A DNA stretch of 64,000 nt from Bin5 sp965208965 (GTDB lineage Bacteria > Chloroflexota > Anaerolineae > Caldilineales > Caldilineaceae), in contig OZ242384.1 of assembly GCA_965208965.1 (NCBI GenBank), positions 2,604,001-2,668,000 of the forward strand, given 5' to 3'. Each line of letters begins with the position of its first letter. Within the stretch, counting starts at the first letter, position 1. The translations under genes were made by a program, and so were the position numbers. A model generated the notes under the pieces. That model was not told where the DNA came from, searched no databases, and saw only the letters and a list, made by a program, of their open reading frames with translations. Positions 8,417 through 16,956 of this stretch are shown here, piece after piece.

Positions 8417-9379
8417 GTGGCAACATCAGCCGTATCCAAGTCCGCCGCGACACCGGGCCGCAACAGGGGCTTCTGGGCGCAGTTTCTCTTCAACGCCTGG
8501 ACTTACCGCTATCTCTACCTGATGCTTGTCCTTCCCTTCGTTTTCTTCGCTGTCTTCCGCTTCTACCCCATGTGGGGCAACGTCATCGCCTTCAAAAAGT
8601 ACCAGTTGATGCACGGGATCTGGGGTAGCCAGTGGGTTGGACTCAAGCACTTCAACACACTCTTCGACGATCCCGCCTTCCTGCGCGTCCTCCGCAACAC
8701 CGTATCAATCGCCGTATTCAAGATGCTCTTCACCTTCCCCGCCCCCATCATTCTGGCGCTATTCGTCAACGAAGTCCGCCACATGGCCTATAAGCGGTTT
8801 GTTCAAACCGTCGTCTATGTCCCCCACTTTCTCTCCTGGGTCATCTACGGCGCCATACTCTACATTGTGTTGTCGCCCGCGAACGGCATCGTTAACAACA
8901 TCATCTCCTCACTCGGCATGGAAAAAGTCGCCTTCTTCCAAAAACCGGGCTACTTCCAACCTATCGTCATCATCTCTTCACTGCTCAAGGAGACCGGTTG
9001 GGCCGCCATCATCTACCTCGCCACCATCTCGACCATCGACCTCACCCTCTACGAAGCCGCCATCATCGACGGCGCCAACCGCTGGCAGCTCATGCGCTAT
9101 GTGACGCTGCCCGGTCTCGCTATGACCATTGTTACCCTCTTCATCCTCCAAATCGGATTCTTCCTCAACGTCGGTTTTGAACAGATCTTTATCCTGCAGA
9201 ACAACATGGTCCTCACTACCGCCGACGTCATCGAAACCTTCATCTACCGCGTCGGCATTCGCCAGGCCCGCTTCGACTTTACCACCGCCGCCGGCCTCTT
9301 CAACGGCCTCGTGGGTATGGTGCTCGTCCTGCTCGCCGACCGCCTCGCCAAACGCCTGGACCTGCCCGGCATTTTCTGA
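8417..9379 (+). CDS. Carbohydrate ABC transporter permease (LplB/UgpA type)
   Basis: 320 residues from a GTG start. A first membrane segment lies near residues 28-50 (YRYLYLMLVLPFVFFAVF), followed by the FKKYQ and WVGLKHF stretches typical of LplB. The ATPase-contact loop reads TLYEAAIIDGANRWQLMRYVTLPGL. The end DRLAKRLDLPGIF resembles other LplB-type proteins. It completes importer 1 with the genes at 5730 and 6741. The substrate cannot be read from the sequence. Confidence 0.9.
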   Translation: MATSAVSKSAATPGRNRGFWAQFLFNAWTYRYLYLMLVLPFVFFAVFRFYPMWGNVIAFKKYQLMHGIWGSQWVGLKHFNTLFDDPAFLRVLRNTVSIAVFKMLFTFPAPIILALFVNEVRHMAYKRFVQTVVYVPHFLSWVIYGAILYIVLSPANGIVNNIISSLGMEKVAFFQKPGYFQPIVIISSLLKETGWAAIIYLATISTIDLTLYEAAIIDGANRWQLMRYVTLPGLAMTIVTLFILQIGFFLNVGFEQIFILQNNMVLTTADVIETFIYRVGIRQARFDFTTAAGLFNGLVGMVLVLLADRLAKRLDLPGIF

Positions 9380-9603
9380 CGCTGATCTGCTGCTCTCAAC
9401 TGTCTGTTCAGCCGCCAAAGGCCTTCAGCGCATCTAACGTCGTGCCGTTGAAAAAAACGGGCGTTCCCCCAGGGCAATTGCTTTCTATTGCGTCAACTTA
9501 CCGGGAGTCTGCCCGAAACGCATGGCCAGGCCGTGCCCCCGCCCTGGCACCCCCAGCCCCACCGCACGCGCCGCCTCTCCCCCTCACCCTTAAACTCTGA
9601 CAG

Positions 9604-9624
9604 GGGCAGGCCTTGTGCCTGCCC
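9604..9624. repeat. REP-like short palindrome
   Basis: GGGCAGGC (9604-9611) and GCCTGCCC (9617-9624) form a perfect 8-bp stem with loop CTTGT. The sequence has the look of the dispersed GGGGCAGGC-type palindromes common in some genomes. Only this copy was noticed here. Confidence 0.4.
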
Positions 9625-9730
9625 TCCCGGCCCAGCCCCGCCGCCCCTGCCCTCTGCCGACCATACCCACCTCTCCACCATCCCTCTCAACCTCCGGCAC
9701 GGCCACGCCTCTGCCCTCCTAGCTCCGCCG

Positions 9731-9763
9731 CCACTGACTACTGACCACTGACCACTGACTACT
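9731..9763. repeat. Short tandem CTGAC(C/T)ACTG-type repeat
   Basis: Repeated units CTGACTACTGAC / CACTGACCACTGAC / TACTG form a low-complexity array of about 33 bases. It lies just before the leader of the SDR gene at 9838. Confidence 0.5.
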
Positions 9764-9837
9764 GCCCTCCCCTGAAGTTCAGTTGCCAAGCGGGAATGAC
9801 TACTGTAAACTGAAACTTCATAGTGGAAGGAAGAAAA

Positions 9838-10662
9838 ATGCGGCTGACGGAGAAAGTCGCCATCATTACCGGAGCCGGCCGCGGACTTGGCCGTGCTATC
9901 GCCGGTCGCTTTGCCAAAGAGGGGGCCAGTGTTGTCATCGCCGAACAGGATGAGGAATCCGGGCGGCGTGCCCAGGCCGAGTTGCAAAGCGCCGGCGCCA
10001 GTGCCATCTTTGTCAGGACCGATGTCTCCAGCCGTCCCGACGTAGAAATATTGGTTGACGAGACCGCGCGGCATTTTGGCCGCATCGACATCCTCGTCAA
10101 CAATGCCGCTCTCCTCGGCGAAAACGGCCACTTCCTCGAGATATCCCAGTCCGTCTGGGATCATGTGGTCGGCGTCAATCAGACGGCCGTCTTTATCTGT
10201 TCGCAACTGGTGGGCCGTGTCATGGCGAAGGCCGGCAGGGGAAACATCATCAACATATCCTCCATAAATGGCGCCGTCCCTCTGCCCCGCTGCGCAGCTT
10301 ATGTCGCTGCCAAGTGCGCGGTCGAGTCCTTGACCCGCGCTGCGGCCAACGAGCTCGCTCCTTACAATATCCGCGTTAACACCATCGCTCCCGGTCCCAT
10401 CGAAAACCGACCTCCGCATTTGGAACGACCGCGCTCCACCGAAGATACCCTGCTCGCCCGCAACGGCCTGCCGCACGAAATTGCCGCTGCAGCCGTCTTT
10501 CTGGCGTCGGAAGAGTCCAGTTTCATCACCGGCCAACGCATCGCCGTCGATGGCGGCATGCTGGTCAACGGCTATCGAATCTACGACGTCGAGCGCCCTG
10601 AAAACCCTGCCCTGCCCGCAAATCATCAGCAGGAACCGCCCGCTCTTGGCAGAGATAACTGA
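9838..10662 (+). CDS. SDR family NAD(P)-dependent oxidoreductase
   Basis: About 274 residues. The ATG at 9838 is preceded by GGAAGGAAG and the protein then begins directly with the family's N-terminus, so it is preferred to the GTG at 9823. This is a classical short-chain dehydrogenase with TGAGRGLG (cofactor), NNAA near residue 84, catalytic Ser in INISSING and YVAAK as the Tyr-x3-Lys pair. The C-terminal FITGQRIAVDGGMLVNG is also characteristic. The substrate is unknown; sugar or polyol alcohols would fit the neighbourhood. Confidence 0.9.
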   Translation: MRLTEKVAIITGAGRGLGRAIAGRFAKEGASVVIAEQDEESGRRAQAELQSAGASAIFVRTDVSSRPDVEILVDETARHFGRIDILVNNAALLGENGHFLEISQSVWDHVVGVNQTAVFICSQLVGRVMAKAGRGNIINISSINGAVPLPRCAAYVAAKCAVESLTRAAANELAPYNIRVNTIAPGPIENRPPHLERPRSTEDTLLARNGLPHEIAAAAVFLASEESSFITGQRIAVDGGMLVNGYRIYDVERPENPALPANHQQEPPALGRDN

Positions 10663-10685
10663 AACGCGAGGAAATCCGAGAATAC

Positions 10686-11552
10686 GTGCCTGCCGATAAT
10701 TCGAGTCCTCTGTCCACAAGAATGCGCCGCCTGATACCTTCCCTGATCATTGCGCTCGCGCTCCTGTCCGCCTGCTTCGGCCCGGATCTGCCAGGCGCGC
10801 CCCAAATGCCCAAGCTGCCCTCGCCCCGTTCACTGCCCGGCGTTGACGAGCTGCTGGACCAACTTCCCGGCTTCGATCTGGATCTACTGAAAGATCTGGA
10901 AATTCCCGACCTGAGCGATATCGCCGACCTGCCTCAGCTTGTCGACCTTCCCAGCCTCGACGTCCCGGAAAACGCCATTTCCTTCACCGGACCGACAGAA
11001 ATGCGCATCGAAATCGGCGAATTCATTCGCGGTACCGACATACAACTGTCAGGCATCGTCGACGGCCGCGCCGAATTCCTCTTCTCCGGCCTGCGCGCAG
11101 AACGTATCGCCGGCGACTCGCTCGACTTCGACGGCCCCTGGCCTAACATCGGGGGCGTCGACTACCTGCTGCGTCTGCGCGTCTATCGAGTGACCGAAGA
11201 GTACGTTCGCGCCGCCGGCGTTCACCGCCTCGTGATCGAGGGCGTCCAACCAATACATCAACCCGCCATGGCCCTGCGGGAAGACCTCCTCAAGATGACC
11301 TACACAGGTTCGGTCGGCCCTGGCGATCAGCTCAAGGGAACAACCTTCGGTTACGTCGGAAAAGCGGAGCAGGGCGCCGAAATCAGCGGAATCCCGGCCG
11401 GTGATTTTCCCTTTCGCAAATCCGGTGATAGTCTGCGGTGGCAGGGCATGCTGCGGCCGGACCTGCCCAGTCGGTTCGACTTGCGCATCGTCCATTTCGG
11501 AGAGAATTCAGTCCAGGTCGCAGGGATCGTCTCTCTGCAACTTCCGGATTAG
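10686..11552 (+). CDS. Hypothetical lipoprotein with Leu/Asp/Pro-rich N-terminal region
   Basis: 288 residues from a GTG at 10686 with GAGGAAA about 12 bases upstream; an in-frame ATG at 10722 also gives a complete signal. Hydrophobic PSLIIALALLSAC ends in a lipobox. The next 70 residues are rich in repeated DLP and LPxLxxLP units (ELLDQLPGFDLDLLKDLEIPDL), probably an extended or helical spacer. The C-terminal 190 residues look like two beta-rich halves. I recognise no family. It starts 23 bases after the SDR gene. Confidence 0.6.
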   Translation: MPADNSSPLSTRMRRLIPSLIIALALLSACFGPDLPGAPQMPKLPSPRSLPGVDELLDQLPGFDLDLLKDLEIPDLSDIADLPQLVDLPSLDVPENAISFTGPTEMRIEIGEFIRGTDIQLSGIVDGRAEFLFSGLRAERIAGDSLDFDGPWPNIGGVDYLLRLRVYRVTEEYVRAAGVHRLVIEGVQPIHQPAMALREDLLKMTYTGSVGPGDQLKGTTFGYVGKAEQGAEISGIPAGDFPFRKSGDSLRWQGMLRPDLPSRFDLRIVHFGENSVQVAGIVSLQLPD

Positions 11553-11707
11553 ACGCGATTGGCAGTCGGTTGCTTTGCTGCGCGACCGGCAACACGAAAC
11601 TAGCTCTTCTTCTCGACTGGAATCTCCAACCTGGGGCTCCGCAATGAAGCAGAAAAATGAGGACGGCCAGCGAAGAAAACTACCAATTTGCTCCGGAGAA
11701 AGAAGCG

Positions 11708-12541
11708 ATGGTTGAGGCCGTGAGCAACTCCGGTACGTTGAGTGTGATCCGAAGGTTCAGACCACACGCCGACCTCCAGGGTATCCGCGCCGACTATTAC
11801 AACCTCACCGACCTCCAGGGCCAGCCCCTGGCCGGGCTTCTCGTACTCATGGACCGGCGCGGACGGCCCGTGCGCGCCGAAATCCATATGAATAACAACA
11901 TCGCTGACGCTCTTTACGAGATTGCCCTGCGCCAGAGCCTCCGCCTCATCGAAGACCGCTACAAAAGCGATCGTCCCGTTCGTCTCTACCCCCTGCGCAT
12001 GCAATTGAACAGCGACCCGCTCTCCGTCCAGCCCAGGGGCAGCGCCTCGGGTTCCGGCATCGCGCCCGCGCCCGCGTCGGGCAACCCACTTTTGCTGGTG
12101 GCCGCCGCGCTCCTCGCGATCTCCGCTCTGTTCAGCGGTTGGTTCCTCAACGAATGGCTCACAGGCGACCTGGCCGCCACCGGATCATCGTCCGCGATTA
12201 CCGCAGGGTCCTCCTCGGGGGCCGCCGGTCAGAATGTCCTCATCGTCGAAACCAATGGTCTGCCTCCCAGCCGCAACGCAATCCCGATGAATGTGGGCGA
12301 CCGTATCCAGCTCTTGCCCGACTACAAGATCTCTCTGCGCACCGAAGCAGGGGCCCAGGCCGGGGCCGTCGTTACCCACTTGCAGAACGCCGATCCCATG
12401 ACAATTCTCAACGGCCCCATCTGGCTGGAAGGCAATAGCGATACCATCGTCTGGTGGTATGTGCGTGTCGATAGCGGCGCTGAAGGCTGGGTACCCGCCA
12501 ATACAAGTGAATTGACACTCTTGGAACCTCACTCCCAATAG
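11708..12541 (+). CDS. Single-pass membrane protein with extracellular SH3-like domain
   Basis: About 277 residues from the ATG at 11708, which has GGAGAAAG at a good distance; an in-frame ATG at 11657 would add 17 residues. The N-terminal ~110 residues form a cytosolic region with IRADYYNLTDLQGQPLAGLL. One membrane segment (LLLVAAALLAISALFSGWFL) follows, then a Ser/Gly/Ala linker. The C-terminal ~80 residues look like a bacterial SH3 domain, ending WWYVRVDSGAEGWVPAN. Such domains bind cell wall or proline-rich ligands. No specific function can be assigned. Confidence 0.65.
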   Translation: MVEAVSNSGTLSVIRRFRPHADLQGIRADYYNLTDLQGQPLAGLLVLMDRRGRPVRAEIHMNNNIADALYEIALRQSLRLIEDRYKSDRPVRLYPLRMQLNSDPLSVQPRGSASGSGIAPAPASGNPLLLVAAALLAISALFSGWFLNEWLTGDLAATGSSSAITAGSSSGAAGQNVLIVETNGLPPSRNAIPMNVGDRIQLLPDYKISLRTEAGAQAGAVVTHLQNADPMTILNGPIWLEGNSDTIVWWYVRVDSGAEGWVPANTSELTLLEPHSQ

Positions 12542-12567
12542 GCAATGACAGTTTGACGGCGCCCGAC

Positions 12568-14031
12568 ATGACCCAAAAGAGACTGACGCAACCCAACGTG
12601 ATCGTAGTCGTTGCCGATACCTTGCGCACAGCCTTTCTCGGTTGCTACGGAAACGACTGGATCCACACGCCTTCCATCGACCGCTTCGCCCAACAGAGCG
12701 TCCGCTTCAATCGCGCCCATCCTGAATGTCTCCCCACCATCCCCACCAGGCGCACCTTGCACAGCGGCCGCCGCGCCTTCCCCTTCAACGACTACCGGCC
12801 GGTCCCGTGGGACAACGTCTACCTGCCTGGCTGGCAGCCCATGAACGCCGAGGAAAGCACCATTGCCGAAACGCTCCAGCAGGCCGGCTACCACACCGGC
12901 TTCGTCGCCGACGTGCCCCACTATTTCGTACCGGGCATGAACTTCACCCGCGGCTTCCAGCAGTGGGAGTTCGTCCGCGGCCAGGCCGAAGACCGCTGGC
13001 AGGCCGTCGCCGACGCCGACCCGGCTCTGCTCGACCGCTATCGCGCCGGCGCCCCGGACCGCATCGCAGCCCATCTTGTCAATGTGCGGCCCCATCGCCC
13101 CGAAGAAGATTGGCCGACAGCCCGCACATTCCAGCGGGCCATCGATTTCCTGCGCGACAACCACCCACCCGGCCGCAATAAGGACACCTCCCCCTTCTAT
13201 CTCTACGTGGACAGCTTTACCCCCCACGAAACCTGGGAAGCCCCCCTCCACTACTATGACCTCTACGGCAGCCGCGCCCAGCGCGAGCCAATCTGCCTTA
13301 CCGCAGCCTACGGCCCCTTCGCCGACCAATACGACGATCGCATTCCCAGCATCCGCGCCAACTACGCCGGGCTGGTCACCATGGTCGATACCTGGTTCGG
13401 CCGCCTCCTGAATGCCGTCGATCAACTGGGACTGCGAGACAACACCCTGATCTTCTTCTTCAGCGACCACGGCACCAACTTCGGCGATAACCCGGATAAA
13501 ATCATGGGAAAGCCCGCCGACTACATGTACCCCGGAACCATGGACATCCCTCTCCTTATGCGCCATCCCGCCGGCCTCGGCGCCGGCCAGGTAAGGGATG
13601 AGCTGGTCTATACCTTGGATGTGCCCGCCACAATCCTTGACGCCGCCCGCCAACAGTCGGCCGACCCCGTTGAAGGCCGGAGTCTGCTGCCCTTGCTCAA
13701 TGACGGCGGCGGATTCAGCCGTCGTGAATATCTGACCTGCCGCTACGGCAACTCCGCCTGGTACCGCGACGACCGCAACTGGTTCTTCGACTCCATCGAC
13801 TGGCAGTCGCCGCCCTCCAACACATCCTCGTCCGGCGGGCGGCAGCCGGTCACCCGCCTTTTTGACCTCGAGACCGACCCCGACTGCCGCCTGAACATCG
13901 CCGGCCGCAGCCCGGAGCGCATCGCCTTGGCCCGCGAACGGATCCTCGCCGACGCCGGCGGTCATCTCAACTACTACGAGCGTCAGGATTCCACCGACGC
14001 TCTGGGCCGGCCGGAGTTTTCCAGCAGATAG
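12568..14031 (+). CDS. Sulfatase-fold hydrolase with Thr at the nucleophile position
   Basis: About 487 residues from the ATG at 12568; a TTG at 12553 is also in frame. The alkaline-phosphatase/sulfatase fold is clear from VVVADTLRTAFLGCYGN with metal ligand Asp17, TPSIDRFA, and FFFSDHGTNFGD supplying the second Asp-His pair. The sulfatase signature C/S-x-P-x-R-x2-L-x-[ST]-G-R reads TIPTRRTLHSGR, so the residue normally converted to formylglycine is Thr57. The protein may therefore be a phosphodiesterase-like or non-formylglycine hydrolase rather than a classical sulfatase. No signal peptide is visible, so it is probably cytosolic. It starts 26 bases after the SH3-like gene. Confidence 0.85.
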   Translation: MTQKRLTQPNVIVVVADTLRTAFLGCYGNDWIHTPSIDRFAQQSVRFNRAHPECLPTIPTRRTLHSGRRAFPFNDYRPVPWDNVYLPGWQPMNAEESTIAETLQQAGYHTGFVADVPHYFVPGMNFTRGFQQWEFVRGQAEDRWQAVADADPALLDRYRAGAPDRIAAHLVNVRPHRPEEDWPTARTFQRAIDFLRDNHPPGRNKDTSPFYLYVDSFTPHETWEAPLHYYDLYGSRAQREPICLTAAYGPFADQYDDRIPSIRANYAGLVTMVDTWFGRLLNAVDQLGLRDNTLIFFFSDHGTNFGDNPDKIMGKPADYMYPGTMDIPLLMRHPAGLGAGQVRDELVYTLDVPATILDAARQQSADPVEGRSLLPLLNDGGGFSRREYLTCRYGNSAWYRDDRNWFFDSIDWQSPPSNTSSSGGRQPVTRLFDLETDPDCRLNIAGRSPERIALARERILADAGGHLNYYERQDSTDALGRPEFSSR

Positions 14032-14103
14032 CTATCGACCCGCCGGGGGTCGGTGACCGCCGGCCGCTCCGCCAACCGGCCCCAGCCAACTGGAGTTTGC
14101 CCT

Positions 14104-15168
14104 ATGCCCAATATCGCTGCCGGTCGACTCGAACGGATCGCAGGACGGCTCATGCAGGCCGCTGGCGCCTCGTCCGCCGAAGCCGCTACCATCTCGCGCC
14201 ACCTGATTGCCGCCAATCTGGCCGGCCACGATTCCCATGGTGTCATCCATGTCCCCTCCTACATCGCCTCAATCAGAAAAGGGCACCTGCAGCCCGGCGC
14301 CCCCTTCACCATCACACAGGAGAGCCGGGCCACGACTGTCGTAGACGGAAACTGGGGATTCGGCTTCACTGTTTCCGAGCGCGCTATGCAGCTGACTATC
14401 GACAAGGCGCGCCGGGAAAACGTCGCCGCCGCCACCGTCGTTCGTCAGGGCCACGTCGGACGTCTGACCGACTATCCGCTGATGGCCGCCGAAGCCGGTA
14501 TGATAGGGCTGATGACTGCCGACTCCGGGCGCGGCCCCAAGAGCGTTGCCCCGTTCGGCGGACGCGAACCTCGCCTGGGCACCAACCCAATCTGCATCGC
14601 CGTTCCCTCCAATCTGGACGGCCCCTTCTACATCGATATCGCAACCTCTGCCGTCGCCGGCGGCAAACTGGGGGTCGCAATCCAGCGCGGCCAGTCGATT
14701 CCCACCGGCTGGGTGATCGACAGCGAAGGACGCGCCTCCACCGACCCTGCCGCCGCCCGCAACGGCGGGGCCATGCTGCCTCTCGGCGGTTCGGAAGGTC
14801 ACAAGGGTTTCGGTCTGTCCGCCATGGTCGAAATTCTCTCCGGGCTCCTGACCGGCCTCGGGTTCGGGATCGAACCGACCGGCCGCCACAACGACGGCTG
14901 CTTCATGGCCGTCTTCCAGGTCGATGCCTTTCGCCCTCTGGAAGAGTTCAAACGCGAAGTAACCGATTTCGCCCACTACCTGACGTCAACACCGCCCGCC
15001 GAGGGAACTGAACGCGTCTACTACCCCGGAGAGCTCGAATACATGCGCACCCGCAAAGGCCGCGCCGGTGGCATCTACGTTGAAGAGAAGACTTGGCAAA
15101 GTCTTGCCGAACTGGCCGTTGAGTTCGACATCGACGAGGACTTCTCCTCCGACGGCGATGGCAGCTGA
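14104..15168 (+). CDS. Malate/L-lactate dehydrogenase family (Ldh2-type) oxidoreductase
   Basis: About 354 residues; the ATG at 14104 has GGAG 8 bases upstream, whereas the in-frame GTG at 14053 lacks support. The Ldh_2 family uses NAD(P)H to reduce 2-oxoacids in an unusual non-Rossmann fold. Visible family parts are ANLAGHDSHGVIHVP with the catalytic His, GHVGRLTDYPLMAAEAGMIGLM, PFGGREPRLGTNPICIAVP, and LPLGGSEGHKGFGLSAMVEIL. The substrate could be malate, lactate, sulfolactate or a ureidoglycolate-like acid. It follows the sulfatase-like gene by about 70 bases. Confidence 0.88.
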   Translation: MPNIAAGRLERIAGRLMQAAGASSAEAATISRHLIAANLAGHDSHGVIHVPSYIASIRKGHLQPGAPFTITQESRATTVVDGNWGFGFTVSERAMQLTIDKARRENVAAATVVRQGHVGRLTDYPLMAAEAGMIGLMTADSGRGPKSVAPFGGREPRLGTNPICIAVPSNLDGPFYIDIATSAVAGGKLGVAIQRGQSIPTGWVIDSEGRASTDPAAARNGGAMLPLGGSEGHKGFGLSAMVEILSGLLTGLGFGIEPTGRHNDGCFMAVFQVDAFRPLEEFKREVTDFAHYLTSTPPAEGTERVYYPGELEYMRTRKGRAGGIYVEEKTWQSLAELAVEFDIDEDFSSDGDGS

Positions 15169-15222
15169 CCGCTTCCGCCTCTCCCCCACCCGTTTTCGAC
15201 GCCTCCTGCAATGCCCTCGGCG

Positions 15223-15251
15223 TTGAAAAAAGCGTGACTTCAGGCTACAAT
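15223..15251 (+). promoter_or_regulatory. Strong sigma70-type promoter of the dha/glp operon
   Basis: TTGAAA (15223-15228) and TACAAT (15246-15251) are separated by exactly 17 bases, each one mismatch from consensus. It lies 36 bases before the dhaK start and is the only strong promoter candidate noticed before the ten-gene run that ends near 26.8 kb. Confidence 0.7.
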
Positions 15252-15287
15252 GGCCTTGGTGTTGTAATGCATTGCCCACAATGAACG

Positions 15288-16271
15288 ATGCAAAGCTTAA
15301 TGAATAAACCGGGCAGTGCCATCACGCAGAGCTTGCGTGGCATGGCGCTGTGCCATCCGGACACAATCAAAGTACATTTCGACCCGGACTATGTCGAGCG
15401 CCTGGCCCCGGCACCTTCCGGAAAAGTCGCCGTGATCAGCGGTAGCGGCAGCGGACACGAACCCTTGCCCATCGGTTACGTCGGTCTTGGCATGCTCGAC
15501 GCCGCCTGTCCCGGCCCCATCTTTACCAGTCCCTCCCCCGTTCAGCTCTTGGCGGCCGTCCATTCCGTCGACCACGGCGGGGGCGTCCTCTTCGTCGTAA
15601 AGAACTACTCCGGTGGCGTGCTCAACACCGAGCTGACCATCGAATTAGCCTTGCAGGAGGGAATCGACGCCCGCTACGTCCTCGTCAATGATGACGTGTC
15701 CATTCCACAGGTCGCCAATCGCCGTGGGCTGGGCGCAGCTACCTTGGCCTGCAGAATCGCCGGCGCGGCCGCCGAATCCGGGTATTCGCTGGACGCAGCG
15801 GTCCACGTAACCCGTCGGGCCGTCGCAGCCTCCCGCAGCATGGGTGTCGGCACCAACGTAAACACGCTCCCACGCAACGGCCCCGGAGAAAACCTGGCCG
15901 ACGATTCCATCGAACTGGGCGTGGGCATTCACGGCGAACCCGGCGAAGTCCGTTCCGTAACCAAAGGAATGCCCGAGATCGTCGACCTGATCGTGCAACC
16001 CATTCTCGATGACCTTCCCTTCGCTTCCGGTGATAGCGTCCTGCTCCTGATTAGCGGAATGGGCGGCACGCCGCCTCTGGAGCTGTACCTCTTCTCCGAA
16101 GCAATTCACGAGCTGCTTGCCGCGCGACGGCTTCGGGTCGAGCGCCAGCTGATCGGCAACTACCTTACCTGCCTCGGCCGCGGCGGGTATACCATATCCC
16201 TGATGAGACTGGACGACGAGTTGCTGCAGCTGTGGGATTCCCCCGTGCATACACCCGTCCTGCACTGGTAA
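15288..16271 (+). CDS. dhaK: Dihydroxyacetone kinase subunit DhaK
   Basis: This 327-residue substrate-binding subunit holds dihydroxyacetone as a hemiaminal on a histidine while DhaL transfers phosphate. GSGSGHEP (residues 52-59) begins the substrate site and His215 in GIHGEPGE is the expected covalent His. VKNYSGGVLNTE and RRGLGAATLACRIAG are also typical. An ATG at 15300 is a possible alternative start. It is first in the dha/glp operon, 31 bases ahead of dhaL. Confidence 0.95.
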   Translation: MQSLMNKPGSAITQSLRGMALCHPDTIKVHFDPDYVERLAPAPSGKVAVISGSGSGHEPLPIGYVGLGMLDAACPGPIFTSPSPVQLLAAVHSVDHGGGVLFVVKNYSGGVLNTELTIELALQEGIDARYVLVNDDVSIPQVANRRGLGAATLACRIAGAAAESGYSLDAAVHVTRRAVAASRSMGVGTNVNTLPRNGPGENLADDSIELGVGIHGEPGEVRSVTKGMPEIVDLIVQPILDDLPFASGDSVLLLISGMGGTPPLELYLFSEAIHELLAARRLRVERQLIGNYLTCLGRGGYTISLMRLDDELLQLWDSPVHTPVLHW

Positions 16272-16302
16272 CGAACTGGCCGGCCGACTACGGACTGCGA
16301 AA

Positions 16303-16956
16303 ATGGCCCAGGAGATCACAACGAAGCAACTTCGCAAATGGCTGCTGGCTTACGCCGCTCGTATCATCGAGAACGAAGGCCATCTCACCGAGCTGGATAC
16401 CGCCATCGGTGACGCCGACCACGGCGTGAATATGCGCCGCGGTATGGGAAAATTGCAGGAGCGCCTCCATGACGAGGGCCAGTCCGAAGACGTCAGCGCC
16501 TTCCTTCGCTCCGTCGCCATGACCCTCATCAGCGGCGTCGGCGGCGCCGCCGGACCACTCTACGGGACCTTCTTTCTGCGCGCTGCCACCAGCCCCACCA
16601 ACGGCAGCTCCATCGATCTGGAACAGTTGACCCAGATGTTCCGCTACGGCCTCGATGGCCTCCAGCAGCGGGGCAAAGCCCAGGCCGACGACAAGACCAT
16701 GATCGATACCATTCAGCCCGCCGTCGAGGCAATGGAGGCCGCGCTGGCTGCCCACCAGAGCGCCGCCGTCGTGCTGGCCGCCGCCCGCCAGGCCGCTCAC
16801 CTCGGCATGAAACATACGATTGAGATTGAAGCCAGAAAAGGACGCGCCAGTTACCTTGGCCCGCACTCCATCGGTCATCAGGACCCCGGCGCCACCAGCG
16901 CCTACTTCCTGTTCGAGACCGCCGCCGAGGTCTTCACCACAACTGGTGCTGACTGA
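16303..16956 (+). CDS. dhaL: Dihydroxyacetone kinase ADP-binding subunit DhaL
   Basis: This 217-residue all-helical subunit carries a tightly bound ADP that is rephosphorylated by DhaM in PTS-type systems. The Mg/ADP-binding aspartates are visible in LDTAIGDADHGVNM (Asp32, Asp37, Asp39). SGVGGAAGPLYGTFFLRAA and LGPHSIGHQDPGATSAYFLFE are family motifs. The stop TGA shares one base with the ATG of glpK. Its short length and the nearby dhaM point to the PTS-dependent rather than the ATP-dependent enzyme. Confidence 0.95.
   Translation: MAQEITTKQLRKWLLAYAARIIENEGHLTELDTAIGDADHGVNMRRGMGKLQERLHDEGQSEDVSAFLRSVAMTLISGVGGAAGPLYGTFFLRAATSPTNGSSIDLEQLTQMFRYGLDGLQQRGKAQADDKTMIDTIQPAVEAMEAALAAHQSAAVVLAAARQAAHLGMKHTIEIEARKGRASYLGPHSIGHQDPGATSAYFLFETAAEVFTTTGAD

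Larger units (their letters stand above)
9380..9837. other. Intergenic region filled with short repeats
   Basis: About 458 bases with no supported gene. It contains a small CCGTT/AACGG hairpin with an A-rich loop at 9446-9461, a palindrome at 9604-9624 and an array of short ACTGAC/ACTACTG units at about 9731-9763. All look non-coding. The following gene has its ribosome-binding site at about 9825-9833. Confidence 0.5.

Noticed and set aside
9448..9476. Promoter from TTGAAA at 9448-9453
   Set aside because: No -10-like sequence at 16-19 bases spacing; the motif belongs to a small CCGTT/AACGG hairpin.
12529..13965. 478-residue minus-strand frame
   Set aside because: Shadow of the sulfatase-fold gene, which has full catalytic-fold motifs on the other strand.
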